The notes below the pieces were generated by a model that was not told the DNA's origin, did not search any database, and was given only the letters and a program-made list of their open reading frames with translations. The position numbers and the translations under genes were made by a program. A DNA stretch of 64,000 bases. It comes from Globodera rostochiensis (Eukaryota; Nematoda; Chromadorea; Rhabditida; Heteroderidae). The stretch is taken from assembly GCA_018350325.1 (NCBI GenBank), contig JAEVLN010000026.1:62001-126000 (forward strand), written 5' to 3'. Below are positions 1 through 11,610 of this stretch, piece after piece (the stretch's first letter is position 1; each line of letters begins with the position of its first letter).

Positions 1-620
1 GTTGAAGAAGGGATGACGTCGTGTTAACGAACTTCACGGGATGGTCGGTGAAGTGATGATGCTGGTGGTGGTTCGGTTCCGGTGGTTCACTGAATGGAGG
101 CGGTGGAGGAGGGAACATGGACGGGGCGGAGGAGCAGGACGGGTTGTCCAGCAGCAGTTGGTGAACTCCCTCCAGAGAGCGGTGCTTCCTATAAAGGGAT
201 TCAACGAAAGTCAAAAGCTTAATTAGGCCTGATAGTGAGGTCAACTAGAGAAGTTGAAATCTGGCTTTCGTTTAAAATGACCCGATCAGCAGGTCAACAA
301 ATGATCAATTTTCGTTTAAAATGACCCGATCAGAGAGGTCAACAAATGAACAAAGAAAGAATGCCTCCTTTTCGTTTAAAATGACCCGATCAGAGAGAGC
401 AACAAATGATCAGAGAGAATGCCGACTCGATTCACTGGCCTTATGGAGGCCATCAACGGGTCCACAACTTCGGCCTGCTGCTGTTGATGGTTCCAACGGC
501 CAGCCATAGTATACGTCGGTGTGTATGAAGAAGGGCACTGCTGCTGATGAGGCCGGGATGCAAAAGATGCGATTGGAGGGGCGGCACGCTGGACGCGAAC
601 ATCCACCAACGGGATGTGTC
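1..620 (-). CDS. Candidate partial gene, Q/P/H-rich protein (two exons, runs off the left edge)
   Basis: Not recognised. On the minus strand, 188 down to 1 is an open exon beginning after an acceptor (TATAG) and coding for a low-complexity protein with a Pro run, a His/Gln cluster and SSLLQ at the window edge. A second open stretch at about 620-445 codes for peptides such as RPHQQQCPSSYTPTY and NHQQQQAEVVDPLMASIRP, then meets a possible GTGAAT donor. The Q/P/H composition resembles regulatory or RNA-binding proteins, but no domain is visible. The joining phase between the two exons could not be made consistent, so they may not be adjacent exons. The tandem repeat at 262-420 lies in the putative intron. 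Confidence 0.4.
262..420. repeat. Short tandem repeat, about 3 copies
   Basis: The motif TTTCGTTTAAAATGACCCG followed by ATCAG and a CAACAAATGA tail occurs three times at about 266, 310 and 369, with uneven spacing of 44-60 bp. It sits in the putative intron or spacer of the left-edge gene. Confidence 0.75.
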
Positions 621-689
621 GCAAAAAGATTAATAAGGAGGTGAAGAATTTATTTTGTATAATATTATAGTCGACACACAATATACATA

Positions 690-2050
690 ATTCAAACAAG
701 GTAATTTAAAAAAAGTTGGGCTTGTTTCGAGGATTGAGCGTTCCGGTTTAAATATTAACAATGCGCCTTTTTGGGGGGATTTACTACACCCCTAATATTT
801 ACGGCTCAAATGGAATAATGAATGGTATAGCAAACGATCTTTTCTGTCCCTAGCCCCCCAAGGGGCAATCGGGCATTATTCCCTGGGGTAATGAATGCAA
901 AAAGTATAAAAGAAAAAGGGGGAAGGAAACAAGACAAAACATAGGGGGAGGGCATCCCCCCCCTCTTTACTCATTCTCTTACGGGTGGAAGGCGCGCCGC
1001 CGTCCGTCCGTCCACTTCTGCCCGCGCCCATCCAATCCATTTAACGTCACTTTTTTTCTGGCAAAACAGAAAGGAATGCCAATGGAAGAGGGTGAGGGGG
1101 GGGGAAGAGTACGGCACAGACAAACAAACGAAAGGGCCAAATGCCCTGAGGCATTAGAGGCCCGCCCCTACGGTGAAATAAATAATTGCTGACAAATGAG
1201 CAGCAGCAACACACCCAAAAGCATTGAGAAGTGGAGACTAACAAATAAGCACATTCCCTTCATTCATATTTGAAGCGATGTTTTTATCCACCCAATTGAT
1301 TTATGGGTTTTCCCGCGGGAATCCCGTTCCCGCCGGACTCTACTTTTGTCGGTTATGGGAACGCGAATTCAAATTTAAAAAAAACAACAAAAAGCGCGCT
1401 GAACATCACAATATCACGCGCAAGCTATTTTGATGACATGAACCCACAACTTAGGACAAAAAATATCATCGAATGCACCCACAAAGGAATTGACCCGCTT
1501 CGTCGGCCAGAGACGTTTGGATTTGCTTCCATCCATTAATAAAAATTCAAACAAATTTTTCAATTTTTCATTGACACGAAAAAGTGTTATCGATTGATTC
1601 ATACTGTCCATTGCAATCTTTCTCTCCTTCGTTTGATTTTGTTCAGTTACTTTTTGGTTGGTTCAGCAATCAGTCAAGACGCTTCCATCCGCACTTTTTT
1701 TTAAACAAAATAGATTTTCTATTTCCTTAACATTTAATGCATTGAATGCCTTCCTTCGTCATTCAGTGCATTGAATGCCCTTCTTCCGTCTTATTCGGTT
1801 TTGAACCTAGCTTATGAAATTCTTGGGGCTTTCCGTTTAGATTCATCTATCTTTTAATTTTTTTCCGCTTTACATAAATAATGGTAATGACAAAAATTGG
1901 GCGGTATGGCACTGTCGGACATTCAGAAAACTTAAAAAAGAGTAGGGGTAGAATGGAGAAATTTTAAATAAGTTTTTCCTGAATTTATTTTCGTTCTTTG
2001 CGATTGCTTTTTGTGTTTTTTTATTCGGAGTTTTTCTTTCTAACCAACAC
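690..2050. other. Spacer with no supported gene
   Basis: AT-rich sequence with no exon I can support. About 1065-1175 is a dispersed repeat: the same sequence in reverse orientation is at 41,570-41,660 (shared core GGGCCAAATGCC, GGGGGAAGAGTACGGCA). G-rich and C-rich homopolymer runs are present. Confidence 0.5.
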
Positions 2051-2056
2051 CCTACG

Positions 2057-2194
2057 TCGTGTCAGGACAAAATCACTAACGGACAATAACCCTAATAAAT
2101 CATAAGCGGACAAAATCAACTAATATCTAATAGTGGTTTCGACACCGCTTTTGGCTTATTAGGGATTTTGTCCATCAGTGGTTTTGTCCTAGCA
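2057..2194. mobile_element. Palindromic MITE, AGGACAAAATCAC family, copy 1
   Basis: The left end AGGACAAAATCACTAACGGA is mirrored by GATTTTGTCC-type sequence at the right end, and the interior (GACAAAATCAAC... / ...GCTTTTGGCTTATTAG) also folds back. Two further copies lie at 38,338-38,454 and 55,766-55,905. No transposase. No clear target duplication could be read. Confidence 0.7.
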
Positions 2195-2290
2195 CCACGT
2201 CCTACATACATAATACGACAGCAATGAAATATCAAAAATTGCCCTTTCCTTCTTGTTTCAATTACAATTCACTTTTCCAACAATTTTTTT

Positions 2291-2298
2291 TTGTTTAG
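2291..2298 (+). promoter_or_regulatory. Putative trans-splice acceptor upstream of the ATP synthase c gene
   Basis: A T-rich tract ending in TTGTTTAG lies 24 nt before the ATG at 2323, the spacing and shape expected of a nematode spliced-leader acceptor. Inferred from sequence only. Confidence 0.4.
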
Positions 2299-2322
2299 CA
2301 TTCTATTGACATTTGACGAAAA

Positions 2323-2696
<374 letters not shown>

Positions 2697-2769
2697 GGCA
2701 AGAAGGATGTGGGGAAAATTGATAGGCATTTTTTGTTTTGTCGTTTCCGTTACATAGTGTTGTCGAATA

Positions 2770-3910
2770 AACGCTGGATTTATAACGGTTCAAAGATTTT
2801 GTGTTAGGATCTCCGAACGAGCCCTTGGTTGTGTTAATAATCAAGAATAGTTACACAAAGTTTTGTTTTCGTTGAGGTGTACAATATTAGGCAAACGGCC
2901 TCCCTGTAGTTTGCGACAAATGTTCAGACCGATCTTTCCCAAGCCGACCCTCTTCCGTTTCGAATTCCGAGCCCTTTCAAATTTGTTCAAGCTCTAGGGT
3001 CAGTGTGCTTTTCCTGCGGTGGCTAAAATGCCATGCACTTGCGCAAAATGTTGTTGAATGCATATAATCGGTTCCTCTCCCTCTACAGGACAAACCTGAA
3101 AAAATTAGTTGCGCGGAAGCAGCTATGATGAAAGTCATAGCGCCTCAAAGTTGGCCAAAGCATCGGGGAACCTTTGGTCTAAATTTGTGAAAATATTTCT
3201 AATAATTATGTTATTTGATGCACTGAGTCGAATTCGGCAATAAATTGAGAATAAGCGGTTTTTGAGTCGGTTCAGACAATTTTCGAAATTTTTATTCCCA
3301 CAAAACGACCAAAAGGGCCTCCACCCTACGGTTTTGTCAACTTTAAAGGCTTCAAAGTGATTTACGCGCAAAGAATTTTTCAGATTCGTATTTAGAGGGG
3401 GGAGAGGAATCGATTTGTTATGATTCGACGAAATAACATTTGCGCAAGTAAACGACAGCTTTTCACCCGTGGCTCCTGGGAGCATGTTAAACTTGCTGAA
3501 TTTGGGTTTCAAATTGGAATTGTATTCAAAGATTCATTATCCAATTTTTGACCGTCCCAGCGCCTTATTCCGAGCCAAAATCCAGTTGCATTAAACTTGT
3601 TTTGCGCACCGTCCTTAGAAATGCTCACGTTTTGTAATGCAATTAGGAACCAACTGCCAGTCACATAAACTTTTTTTCATTGAAATAGTTGATTGCATGG
3701 TCATAAAAATCATCCGAATAAGAAAATGTACATATATTATTATAATATTCTGGCATGAACACTTGTTTATCCCGGCGCGTCATAACTCCATCCCTTGTGT
3801 TTCATCTGAATGAAAAAGTTATTAATGTGTAAAGTTTGTTTCTCAAAATTTAAGTCGTGCAAATTGCCCAAACGATTTTTTTTCTTCTAATTTTTAATTT
3901 GCTTTCGGTT
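2770..3910. other. Spacer; one doubtful exon at about 3089-3190
   Basis: Mostly unassigned. After CTCCCTCTACAG (acceptor-like, ending at 3088) a plus-strand frame reads DKPEKISCAEAAMMKVIAPQ and on to a stop at about 3190. No upstream partner exon or homologue was recognised, so it is not called as a gene. Nothing else is supported. Confidence 0.3.
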
Positions 3911-3919
3911 GCCACTCCC

Positions 3920-4254
3920 CAGGCCCGTAGCCAGGGGGGCAGGAGCGGCATGCCACCCCCCCTCCCCGAGAATTTTGAGAAAAAACCATAGGGGGACCCA
4001 TTGGTTTGCAAAAATGTTAATTTTGGAACAAATTTTGTTAACATTCGTTAAAATCTGCAAAAAAAAATCCCGGCGCCGCTAGGCACCGACAACCCCTCCC
4101 CCAGATTTGAAGCAGAATTCTTTAAAAAACCTCTTTTTTTTTAAAAGTCCCCTAATATAAATCAATAAATTGGAAAAATACACCACTAAAAAAAACGATA
4201 TTTTTCCACAGCTGCCACCCCCCTTCCCGAAATTTTTTTCTGGCTGCGGGCCTG
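3920..4254. mobile_element. hAT-type MITE, CAGGGCCGTAGCC family, copy in the UBE2H 3' region
   Basis: A 335-bp element with terminal inverted repeats (CAGGCCCGTAGCCAG at the left, CTGGCTGCGGGCCTG at the right). It is flanked by an imperfect 8-bp duplication, CCACTCCC (3912-3919) and CCACTTCC (4255-4262). The interior has the family's GAAAAAAACCATAGGGGGACC-like block and its mirror GAAATTTTTTTC. No coding capacity. It sits just downstream of, or inside, the reading frame of the minus-strand E2 gene. Confidence 0.85.
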
Positions 4255-5786
4255 CCACTTCCTCTCTCTGAAGGTTTTCAATTAAAATACCCTCGTAGAA
4301 ATCGGAAATGGTTGAGTCATCCGACTCCTCCCCGGCGTCGTCGTCCTCGTTCTCCGTTCCTCTCAGTGTCTTTTTGTCCAATGCTTCCAGCGCTTCTTCG
4401 TTCGCATACTTCCGCACAAAATCCATGCACTTTGCCTTGAACTCGTCCGGCTTGTGCATGTACAGTGAGGCCGCTTCACCGTTCAACGGATCCGCGGGGT
4501 TCGGGTAGGTCAGCAGTTGAGGAAGGAACGACTCGAAAATGTTGGACAAATCTAAAACAACAGGGTAAACTACTACCATCCTTTATCCTTCCTTACCAGC
4601 AGTAGACCTCCCCCCCCCCGCCGTTTACACCCCGGCACCCCCCCCCCCCCCTCGCGAACCATAATGCGCGAACATTCTATCAGTTCGGCTTCCATCGTGG
4701 CAAAAAGCATTTGTTTGCCAAAAGCGGCCAAAATCACTATGACAATCCCCAATAGCCGAATTCCTGATTTTTTTTTTTCATCTTTGAATGCCTGAAAAGG
4801 ACGATTTTGCCCCAAAATTTAAATTTTGGCAAGTTTTGGCTTATTAGAGAGTTGCCCTAGCGCTGAAAACGATTTGGGGGGGGGGGGCGAGCTGTTCTAA
4901 AAATTTTAAAACCCAATTAAAAATAACAATAATAAATTTTAAAAAATGTTAATAATGGTGTCCTTTGGGCCTAAAAAGTGCCAATTCTCAACCTGACCAT
5001 AAAGTGCTGTCCAACTCTGATTGATCACATCCAGACAGACCGTACCGGATGCTTCATCAATATTTGGATGATAAATTCTGTTCATGAACCCAATGGAAGG
5101 CGACTGAAAAACATCGCATTTTGAATCCGGCAAAAAAAATATAACAAAACTGTGACCTTAAAAGGGTACTTTTCAGGCAAATCGACCCGCACACGCCAAA
5201 CTCCGCCTTCATAAGCAGCTTAAAAATTCTTCGTAACACTATTTTTTCGGGAATTAATTTAAAATAGACTTACTTCCATTCGGGCCATAAAATTTCACCT
5301 AAAATTTTCAAATTGCAATTTGAAAATCGGTAATAGTTAAGTTTTTGTTGTCAAAGTCGAGGAAATGAGGTTTCTAGGAGTATTCCGAGGCGTAGGGTCG
5401 GAAGCTGACCTCCATTTTGACCGATTCCGGACTCCAGAATGATTTTTAGACCAAAATTAATTTTTTTTTAAATTTGTTTTTGAAAGAGATGTTCGAATTC
5501 GGGTTCGGAGTTAGAAATCGGTCAAATGGAGGTCAGATTCCGACTCTACGCCCCGGATATTCCTAGAAACATCACATAAAAATTATTTTTTCAAAAATTG
5601 GAAGCAAAACATAACTATTACCAAAATATCTTCACTTTCGTCTTACCAGAAATTCGTTCAAGCCTCCCGTAATGACCACTTCATGATTGGATTCAATCCT
5701 AAATTGTCGGTCAAATTAGTGAAAACAGGCATATTCAATGCCAAAACTCACAGCTTCAGCACATCCGTGTCCATTCTCCGTTTTCC
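4079..5786 (-). CDS. Ubiquitin-conjugating enzyme E2, UBE2H type
   Basis: Transfers ubiquitin from E1 to substrates, often with E3 partners; the vertebrate UBE2H and yeast Ubc8 group includes the E2 of the GID/CTLH ligase. Exons on the minus strand: [12 protein letters not shown] (5786-5752), [17 protein letters not shown] (5698-5647), a 25-nt microexon (5298-5274, VKFYGPNG), [20 protein letters not shown] (5218-5157), [20 protein letters not shown] with the catalytic Cys in [16 protein letters not shown] (5103-4998), and [20 protein letters not shown] plus an acidic tail ending [11 protein letters not shown] (from 4551). The phases join cleanly and all these acceptors are AG. The GKRR start implies an undetected short first exon above 5787 (otherwise Met at 5774). 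The C-terminus is uncertain: the frame runs on into the MITE to a stop at 4079, or splices at the GTATTT after YEG. Confidence 0.9.
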
Positions 5787-6080
5787 TTAAGCCCTTATAA
5801 TTAGAGTGCAAATTCTCTTGGCCCAAAAAATGGCAAACCGGCACTCGGTGACGACATTTATTAATTGCTGCTCTTTGCTTGCGTAACAAAACGGAATAAG
5901 AATTTTTATAAGAATTGTGGGTTCTCAGGAGGTTGATGGATGTGGTTTTTTGGAAAATGGATGAAAAAATAAAAAAATGTTTTTTGGAAATTTTGGCTTT
6001 CGGGTTCGGGGTTCGCATTTGGTCGAAACGGAAGTCAGATTCGGATTCTACGCCACCCGAACACCCCTAGAAACACTTTT
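5340..6080. repeat. Dispersed repeat with 'GGCGTAG...GACCTCCATTTTGACCGATT' core
   Basis: Two divergent copies lie in a UBE2H intron (about 5385-5450, and inverted at about 5500-5570), and another follows at about 6000-6070. The same block recurs near 7200, 9480, 15,650, 18,440, 41,340, 48,190, 57,000, 59,460 and 60,910. It consists of a stretch on the theme 'TTCGGGTTCGGGGTTCGAAAT', then 'GGTCGAAATGGAGGTCAGATTC', then 'GATTCTACGCC'. No coding capacity was seen. Confidence 0.65.
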
Positions 6081-6297
6081 TTATCGACTTTAAAAAAAAT
6101 ATTTTTTCAAAACAGGGAGCCCACAAACAACAGTATTACCCTTAAAAACCTTCAAAAAATTTTTTAAATGTTGGTTGCAAATCTCTTAACAGATTGGGTC
6201 GAACAAATTCATGCAAAAAATAAAAATGTTTACACAAAACCATTATTTTTTTATATTTTCTACAATTTTAAGTTCCTATGTTTGATTTGGTCTTGCG

Positions 6298-9200
6298 ATG
6301 GTTGACAACGTGCCTTCATCATCTGGTGTAGAGGAAAAGAGTAATTGTTTGGCTACTGATTGTTGTTTGGCACCGTTTGATGGCCAACTTCTGATACTCT
6401 CCGAGTTTGGGAAGCCAATTTTCTCTAGGTTCTGTTTTTTAACGTGTTAATGGTACGATGTGTACATTATTGATTGGTTTAGTGGCGGTAACGAAGAAGA
6501 GTTGTGCGGTGTGTTTGCTCTTATTTCTGTTATTGTGCGCCGTTTTCATTCATTGGCCTACGGAGACGACGGGGGAGGAGAAAGTCAGGTTGTTGTAAGA
6601 CTTTTAGAATTTGTGCAAAAGAACATAAATTGTAATTGCAGAAAGACTCGTTGCTTGGCATTCAGACACCCAGCAAACATTTTCAATTTCTTTATCGGAG
6701 CCCGTTGATCTTATGTTTAATCTCCAAACAGCCGTGGAATTTGCCCATCCAATTGGATGCCGTGTATAATCAAGTTGAAATATGGGGACATTGAGCAGGT
6801 GTAAAACTGTTTTTTTAGATCATTTCGATGTTTTCTCGTCAAATGCTAAAAGGCTACTATGCGAAACGGGGTTTTAACTTCGACATCCGAGCTCTGTTTG
6901 GTTAGTTACTGTTTTTTCTGTTGTATTGACATTACACCCTAATCGATCAAATTATGAAGTCAAATTAGCAAGTTTTCACTTTTTAGATGGGATTGACAAG
7001 CGAATTGATGCATGCGCAAAGGGCTTCAATGAAGACCCAGTGGTTCTCTATGGTAATGATTTTACACTAATTAACAAATGTTAATGGGACATGGTTATCA
7101 GAATTGAACCCAAAATGGCGGCAATCCTAAAGAATGGGGATCCCGATTTTTTTTCAAACCAAATAAAAATTTACTCAAAACTTCGTTGCTTCAATAGGTT
7201 TTTGGGGTCTTAGAATCCGAATCTGTCTCTCATTTTGCCCGATTTCGAACCCCGGGCCCGAATCCAATTTGCATAATTTATTTTATGTTACTATTTTTGG
7301 GCTTTCGCATTTTGCCGCTTCATCAGACGGATCGCGATTTTCTTGTACAAACAATGGGTGCAGCGATCAACGAACTTTGTCCAAATGTGAGTCAAAAGTA
7401 CTTGGATGTGGACCCAGGGCAGTACCCAAGGGCGGAGCCAGGATTTTTTTTTTGGGGGGGGGGGAGCCGATCCAAAAAGTCGATTCTTAGGGCCATATTT
7501 TTTCTTTTTATTGCATTTTTGTTAAACAATTTTTCAAAAAAAAAAAAAATTGTTTTTCAGGCGCATTTTCTGTTTTAATTTTCAAAAATACGATTTTGAG
7601 AATTCTGCTTTAGATCTGGGGTAGGGGGTCGGGATAGACGCCGCCGACACATTTTTTGAGATTTTAACGATCCAAAAAGGGTTTAATTTTGCAAAACAAT
7701 AGGGTCCCTCCTTTATGGTTTTTTTCTCAAAAAAAATTTCGGGGGGCAAGCCAAAAAGTCGATTTTTAGGAGTGCTTATTGTTTTTGTGCCAGCTTTGTT
7801 AAGAAAACCGGTCCATGCCCTCCTCCCCCTCGTGTAAATTTTTTGAAACTACTCGCTTCAAATTTAGGCTTCTTGAAATGGTGCGGGAAATTGGTGTTAA
7901 TTTCGGAATTTCCCGGGCTTCCTCATTCGTTTCCTCATTGATAATAAATTAAAAAACGCTCAGATTGTTGCCTTTGGACTGCTCATTGCACATCGGCAGC
8001 TCGTTGCATTGGTACGGATGAAAAAACTGAATTTGGATGCGCCGGACTTTAACACAATAGTGGTTAGGTAAATTTCACTGAATTTCAAAGAAAAAAAATT
8101 GGGATTTCAGAATCTCATTGAATGCCATAAAATGAATCTAATGCAGGGTGATCATCAGGTTATTTGGGGTGTGAAACTTACGTTTTTGAATGGTAATTGG
8201 GATTTTTTTAGGTGCCAATCTGTCTGCCGAAATTTAATCCAAAGTGAGTTCTATAAATCCATTTTATGAATAGAAAGGGAGCAAAAACAAGGAAATAGAG
8301 AGAGAGAGAAACCTGATTTACCTATCCTGGCCATCCCTTGCCTTTTTCATAATGCCCGAAGTTCGTTTCTGCATGCGTACATCTCGCACTTGTGGGATGG
8401 CACCGGCCCATGCATGGTGCTGCTGTCGGTGGCGAAAGATGCGACGCAGCAACTGGCCAAAGTTCGGCCCAAACTGGACGACGCACTCGGCTCGTACAAA
8501 CGCTGTACCATACTGAAAGAGGCGTTGCACCAGCCAGAGGGCTTCACACTGAAAAATGTTGGTGAACCACCTAACCAGGGCCGTAGCCAGGGGGGAGGGC
8601 ATGCCTCCCTCCGAAATATTTTTTGAGAAAAAAACAATAGGGGGAGCTATTTTTGTAAAGTTAATTGTTTTTGGGCCAATTTTCTTAAAATCCAAATAAT
8701 TTGGACCTTGTCGCAAGAAAACCCAAAAATGCGCCCCTAATAATCGACTTTTTTGGCTTGCTCCGCCCCGAAAAACTTTTCTGGCTATGGCCTGACGGAA
8801 GAGCATTCGAAATCATTTGAATGTTGTCAACTCTTTTTTTAGTCGCATTGTGGTCCACAGCTGTGGCATTTTCTGTACAAAAACACTTCAAATGCCCAAG
8901 TGAGTGAACCCCCGGGGGGCGTACTCATTTCATTCCGAGCTTAACACAAAAAATTTTGTTTTAAGTAATCGAGCGCAAAAATTGCTAATTTGTAAAGAAG
9001 TCCGTGTTTAAATCGGCCGGAGTTAAGTTTCTTCACCCCATTTCCGGAAAATTAAGCTCTAAAATCGACTTTTGTTAACGCGTTTTTTTTCGGAGCAAAT
9101 AGTGAAGAAAAAATGAAATAGTATAATAAGAAAGAGTAGATTTTTGCATTTCCAGGATCCGACCCAGGTCTGTTGCTCAACGCCTAAAAAGCCGTTCATC

Positions 9201-10192
9201 TCCAGAGCCGAGCTGACCATGCTGTACAACGGCTATGCAAAATTGGCCGACCTGTTGCGAAAGGGGCGTGGCGGAATAAAAACGCTGTTTCTGATGCTGG
9301 ACCGCTACTCACTCTTCGCTTGGGTATTTGTGACAAAGGAGCGGCCGAGGCGCGCGTGGCATGTGTTTAAGGCCCACACTAGGGCATGCCTAAAGAATGG
9401 ATGCCTCTGATATTTTTTTTTCAAAAAACAAAAACATTTTATACGTTAGAAAATAGTTTTAAGGGCGCTGTTCTGGGACGTAGACTCCGAGTCTGACCTC
9501 CATTTCGCGCGATTTCAAACCCCGGACCATTGAATTTTTAAAAATCGTTTTTATACTTTTGACAATTAATATTGAAAAAATTCGTTTCCGGGGAAGTGAA
9601 TTAGGGATCCCCTTCTTTCAGATTGCCCACACTCAGTAGTATTATTGAACACCGACTCACTGAAAACAGATTCACTAATTTGCGCAGCACCCTTAAAAAT
9701 CGATTTTTTTTTTCGGTACCCCCTCCAAAGCAAAATCCTAAATACGTGCCTGTGCGCAATAACAGACGAAGATTTGTTCCCTTTTCACTAGTTTTTTTCG
9801 TATAGCTTCTTTCAAATTTACGTTTTAAAGAGTTTCTACTAATTGTAAGCTTTTGAATAATATTGAAAATATGTGGCTTGATTAGAATGAATTAAAAGGG
9901 GAAACCTTGTTGAAAAGGGGACGAATCGGGGTAGAATCGTTTTCGCATAACGCTTTCTTTCATCCAATTTAATCCATTTTCTTTTCAGATGACGCCAGGC
10001 TTCGAACTCTTTTGTAAGGGCGGGCATCTTCATCTTGACTGCTAGTCCACGAATTATTTGTTTTAAGGCACGTTCAATCCATTAGTTAGCAAAAAAGATG
10101 TGGTGGAGGCTGCTGAACGATTGCTACGGTTGTTGCGGAAGGAAGAGAAGAGGGTGCTATTCAGCAGCAACCCAAGCATTCTGTCTGGATGA
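6298..10192 (+). CDS. MON1 (SAND-1), subunit of the MON1-CCZ1 Rab7 exchange factor
   Basis: MON1-CCZ1 activates Rab7 during early-to-late endosome conversion and vacuole or lysosome fusion. I trace about 14 exons. They begin at ATG 6298 with QLLILSEFGKPIFS (family: VLSEAGKPVYSR) and continue through FLYRSPLILCLIS, NFDIRALFDGIDKRIDA, IVAFGLLIAHRQLVALVRMK, VPICLPKFN, SFLHAYISHLWDGTGPCMVL and LWHFLYKNTSNAQ, ending with VVEAAERLLRLLRKEEKR and a stop at 10,190-10,192. These three-longin-domain landmarks occur in family order. The intron at 6774-6818 is only 45 nt. The intron after 7052 seems to end in TTTTTGG rather than AG, because the conserved VVLYG and FRILPL segments abut at the family's spacing. 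Two MITE-like insertions lie in introns (about 7428-7760, 8576-8794). Confidence 0.9.
7428..7760. mobile_element. hAT-type MITE-like copy in a MON1 intron
   Basis: It starts AAGGGCGGAGCCAGGATTTT and is followed by the G-run, GCATTTT...AATTTTC and 'TCAAAAAAAATTTCGGGG' blocks shared with the copies at 3920, 8576 and 13,398. The right end is decayed and no target duplication is readable, so the boundaries are approximate. Confidence 0.5.
8576..8794. mobile_element. hAT-type MITE, CAGGGCCGTAGCC family, in a MON1 intron
   Basis: The left end CAGGGCCGTAGCCAGG and right end CTGGCTATGGCCTG are inverted repeats, with AATATTTTTTGAGAAAAAAAC inside. The 219-bp length is shorter than the 335-bp copy at 3920, so this is probably an internally deleted derivative. 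It fills most of the intron between the exons ending at 8557 and starting at 8843. Confidence 0.8.
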
Positions 10193-10533
10193 TTCTGTTT
10201 ACAGCAATTTTGTTCATCGTGTACATTTAACACTTGTCGTTATTAAAAAAATCCCCTCTAACAACACAACATATTTGCGACTATCGGATCTTTCTGATAT
10301 TTCGCTTCTTTATTGACTGTTTCATTTTTATCATGTGCGAGTGTGTGCGGACTATTTCCTTAACACTTCAAAATGTTTCTTAATGAAACTATTAATTCTA
10401 GTGCAAAATCAATCCGGACACTAATTTTTATTCTCTTCTGCAGTCATATTTTTTGAATGGTCCTTTGAAATTCCGGAATAAATATGAGACAAATAAAAAA
10501 AGTCGCTTTCGTCATAGCTTCATCGGCAACGTC

Positions 10534-11177
10534 TCATTTCGACGAGGTGTATTTCGTCACGGCTTTCGTCCCCTCAGAAACGGCGTGCTTTGCAAGCTCC
10601 CCCGGAAGAATAAGTCGGACGGCAGTCTGAATCTCGCGGGACGAGATGGTCGAGCGTTTGTTATAGTGGGCCAAACGGGACGCCTCCGCGGCAATGCGTT
10701 CAAACACGTCGTTCACAAACCTGCATATGATCGAATACATTCCGTAATGGGAGGGTAGAATAAAAAGGCTTACGAATTCATGATAGACATGGCCTTGGAG
10801 GAGATACCGGTGTCCGGGTGAACTTGCTTGAGCACACGGTAGATGTACACCTGACAAAAATCGAATTTAAAGTCACGAGTCATACAGTCCTAAGCGACCG
10901 ACCCCAATTTGGCCATAACTTTTTTTGAAGTTTAGCCAATCGCTTAGTTTTTGCTTAATAACAGCTTCTCCTTCTCCTAACTATAAGTAGAATGATGCCG
11001 TTTGGTTAAATTTTTAAAAAAAATGTTGAAAAAAGAACAGGTCGGGGATTTACCAGTCCTAAAACTTACAGAGTAGGACTCCTTGCGGGCCTTCCTACGT
11101 TTTTTGTCTCCCGTACGCACCGCTTTGGTTGACTTCACTGCCTTTTTCGCTCCCTTGCCGGATGGCTTTGGTGGCAT
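10534..11177 (-). CDS. Histone H2B, split by two introns
   Basis: Core nucleosomal histone. Exon 1 (11,177-11,070) gives a Lys-rich N-terminal tail starting [16 protein letters not shown] and ending KESYS. Exon 2 (10,850-10,774) gives [20 protein letters not shown] and MSIMNS. Exon 3 (10,720-10,534) gives [40 protein letters not shown] and the C-terminal AVTKYTSSK. Both introns are GT-AG (GTAAG donors; TCAG and GCAG acceptors) and the junctions keep the histone fold exact. The 90 nt after the stop do not contain the canonical 3' histone stem-loop core; on this strand an AATAAA lies about 100 nt downstream, near 10,430. A polyadenylated, replication-independent transcript is therefore the likelier form (inference). 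Confidence 0.95.
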
Positions 11178-11610
11178 TTTGGATGAAAGTGCGCTGTGGG
11201 TGAATCGATTGTTTGCTTTCCTTGGAAAGTGAGGATGAGCAGAAAATCTTATTTTATTTCATTTAGGCGACGACACGCCCCTTATTTGAACATAGATAAG
11301 CAAAGAGGTGAGAGCGCAGAGTATGGGAGAACAGAGAGTGTGTGTAAGAGAATGAAATGGCGTCAGCGAAACAAATCTCCGCGCAGTGCACAATTTTTTC
11401 GGCGGTGATCACTTCAGTCCCCACACTTCAGTGAATTTTTTATAATGCTTAAATATTTGTGAGTTTGGGTATGCCATTTCAGAACCACTTGGTTTTCCAA
11501 AAAAGCGATTATAGTGTCCCAATTTGGCCACATTTGCTTGGGTCTCTTAGTTTAAACTTTAAAGTCTTCAAAACCGAAATTCACTTTTTAAGGAATTGTA
11601 AAAGTTAAGA

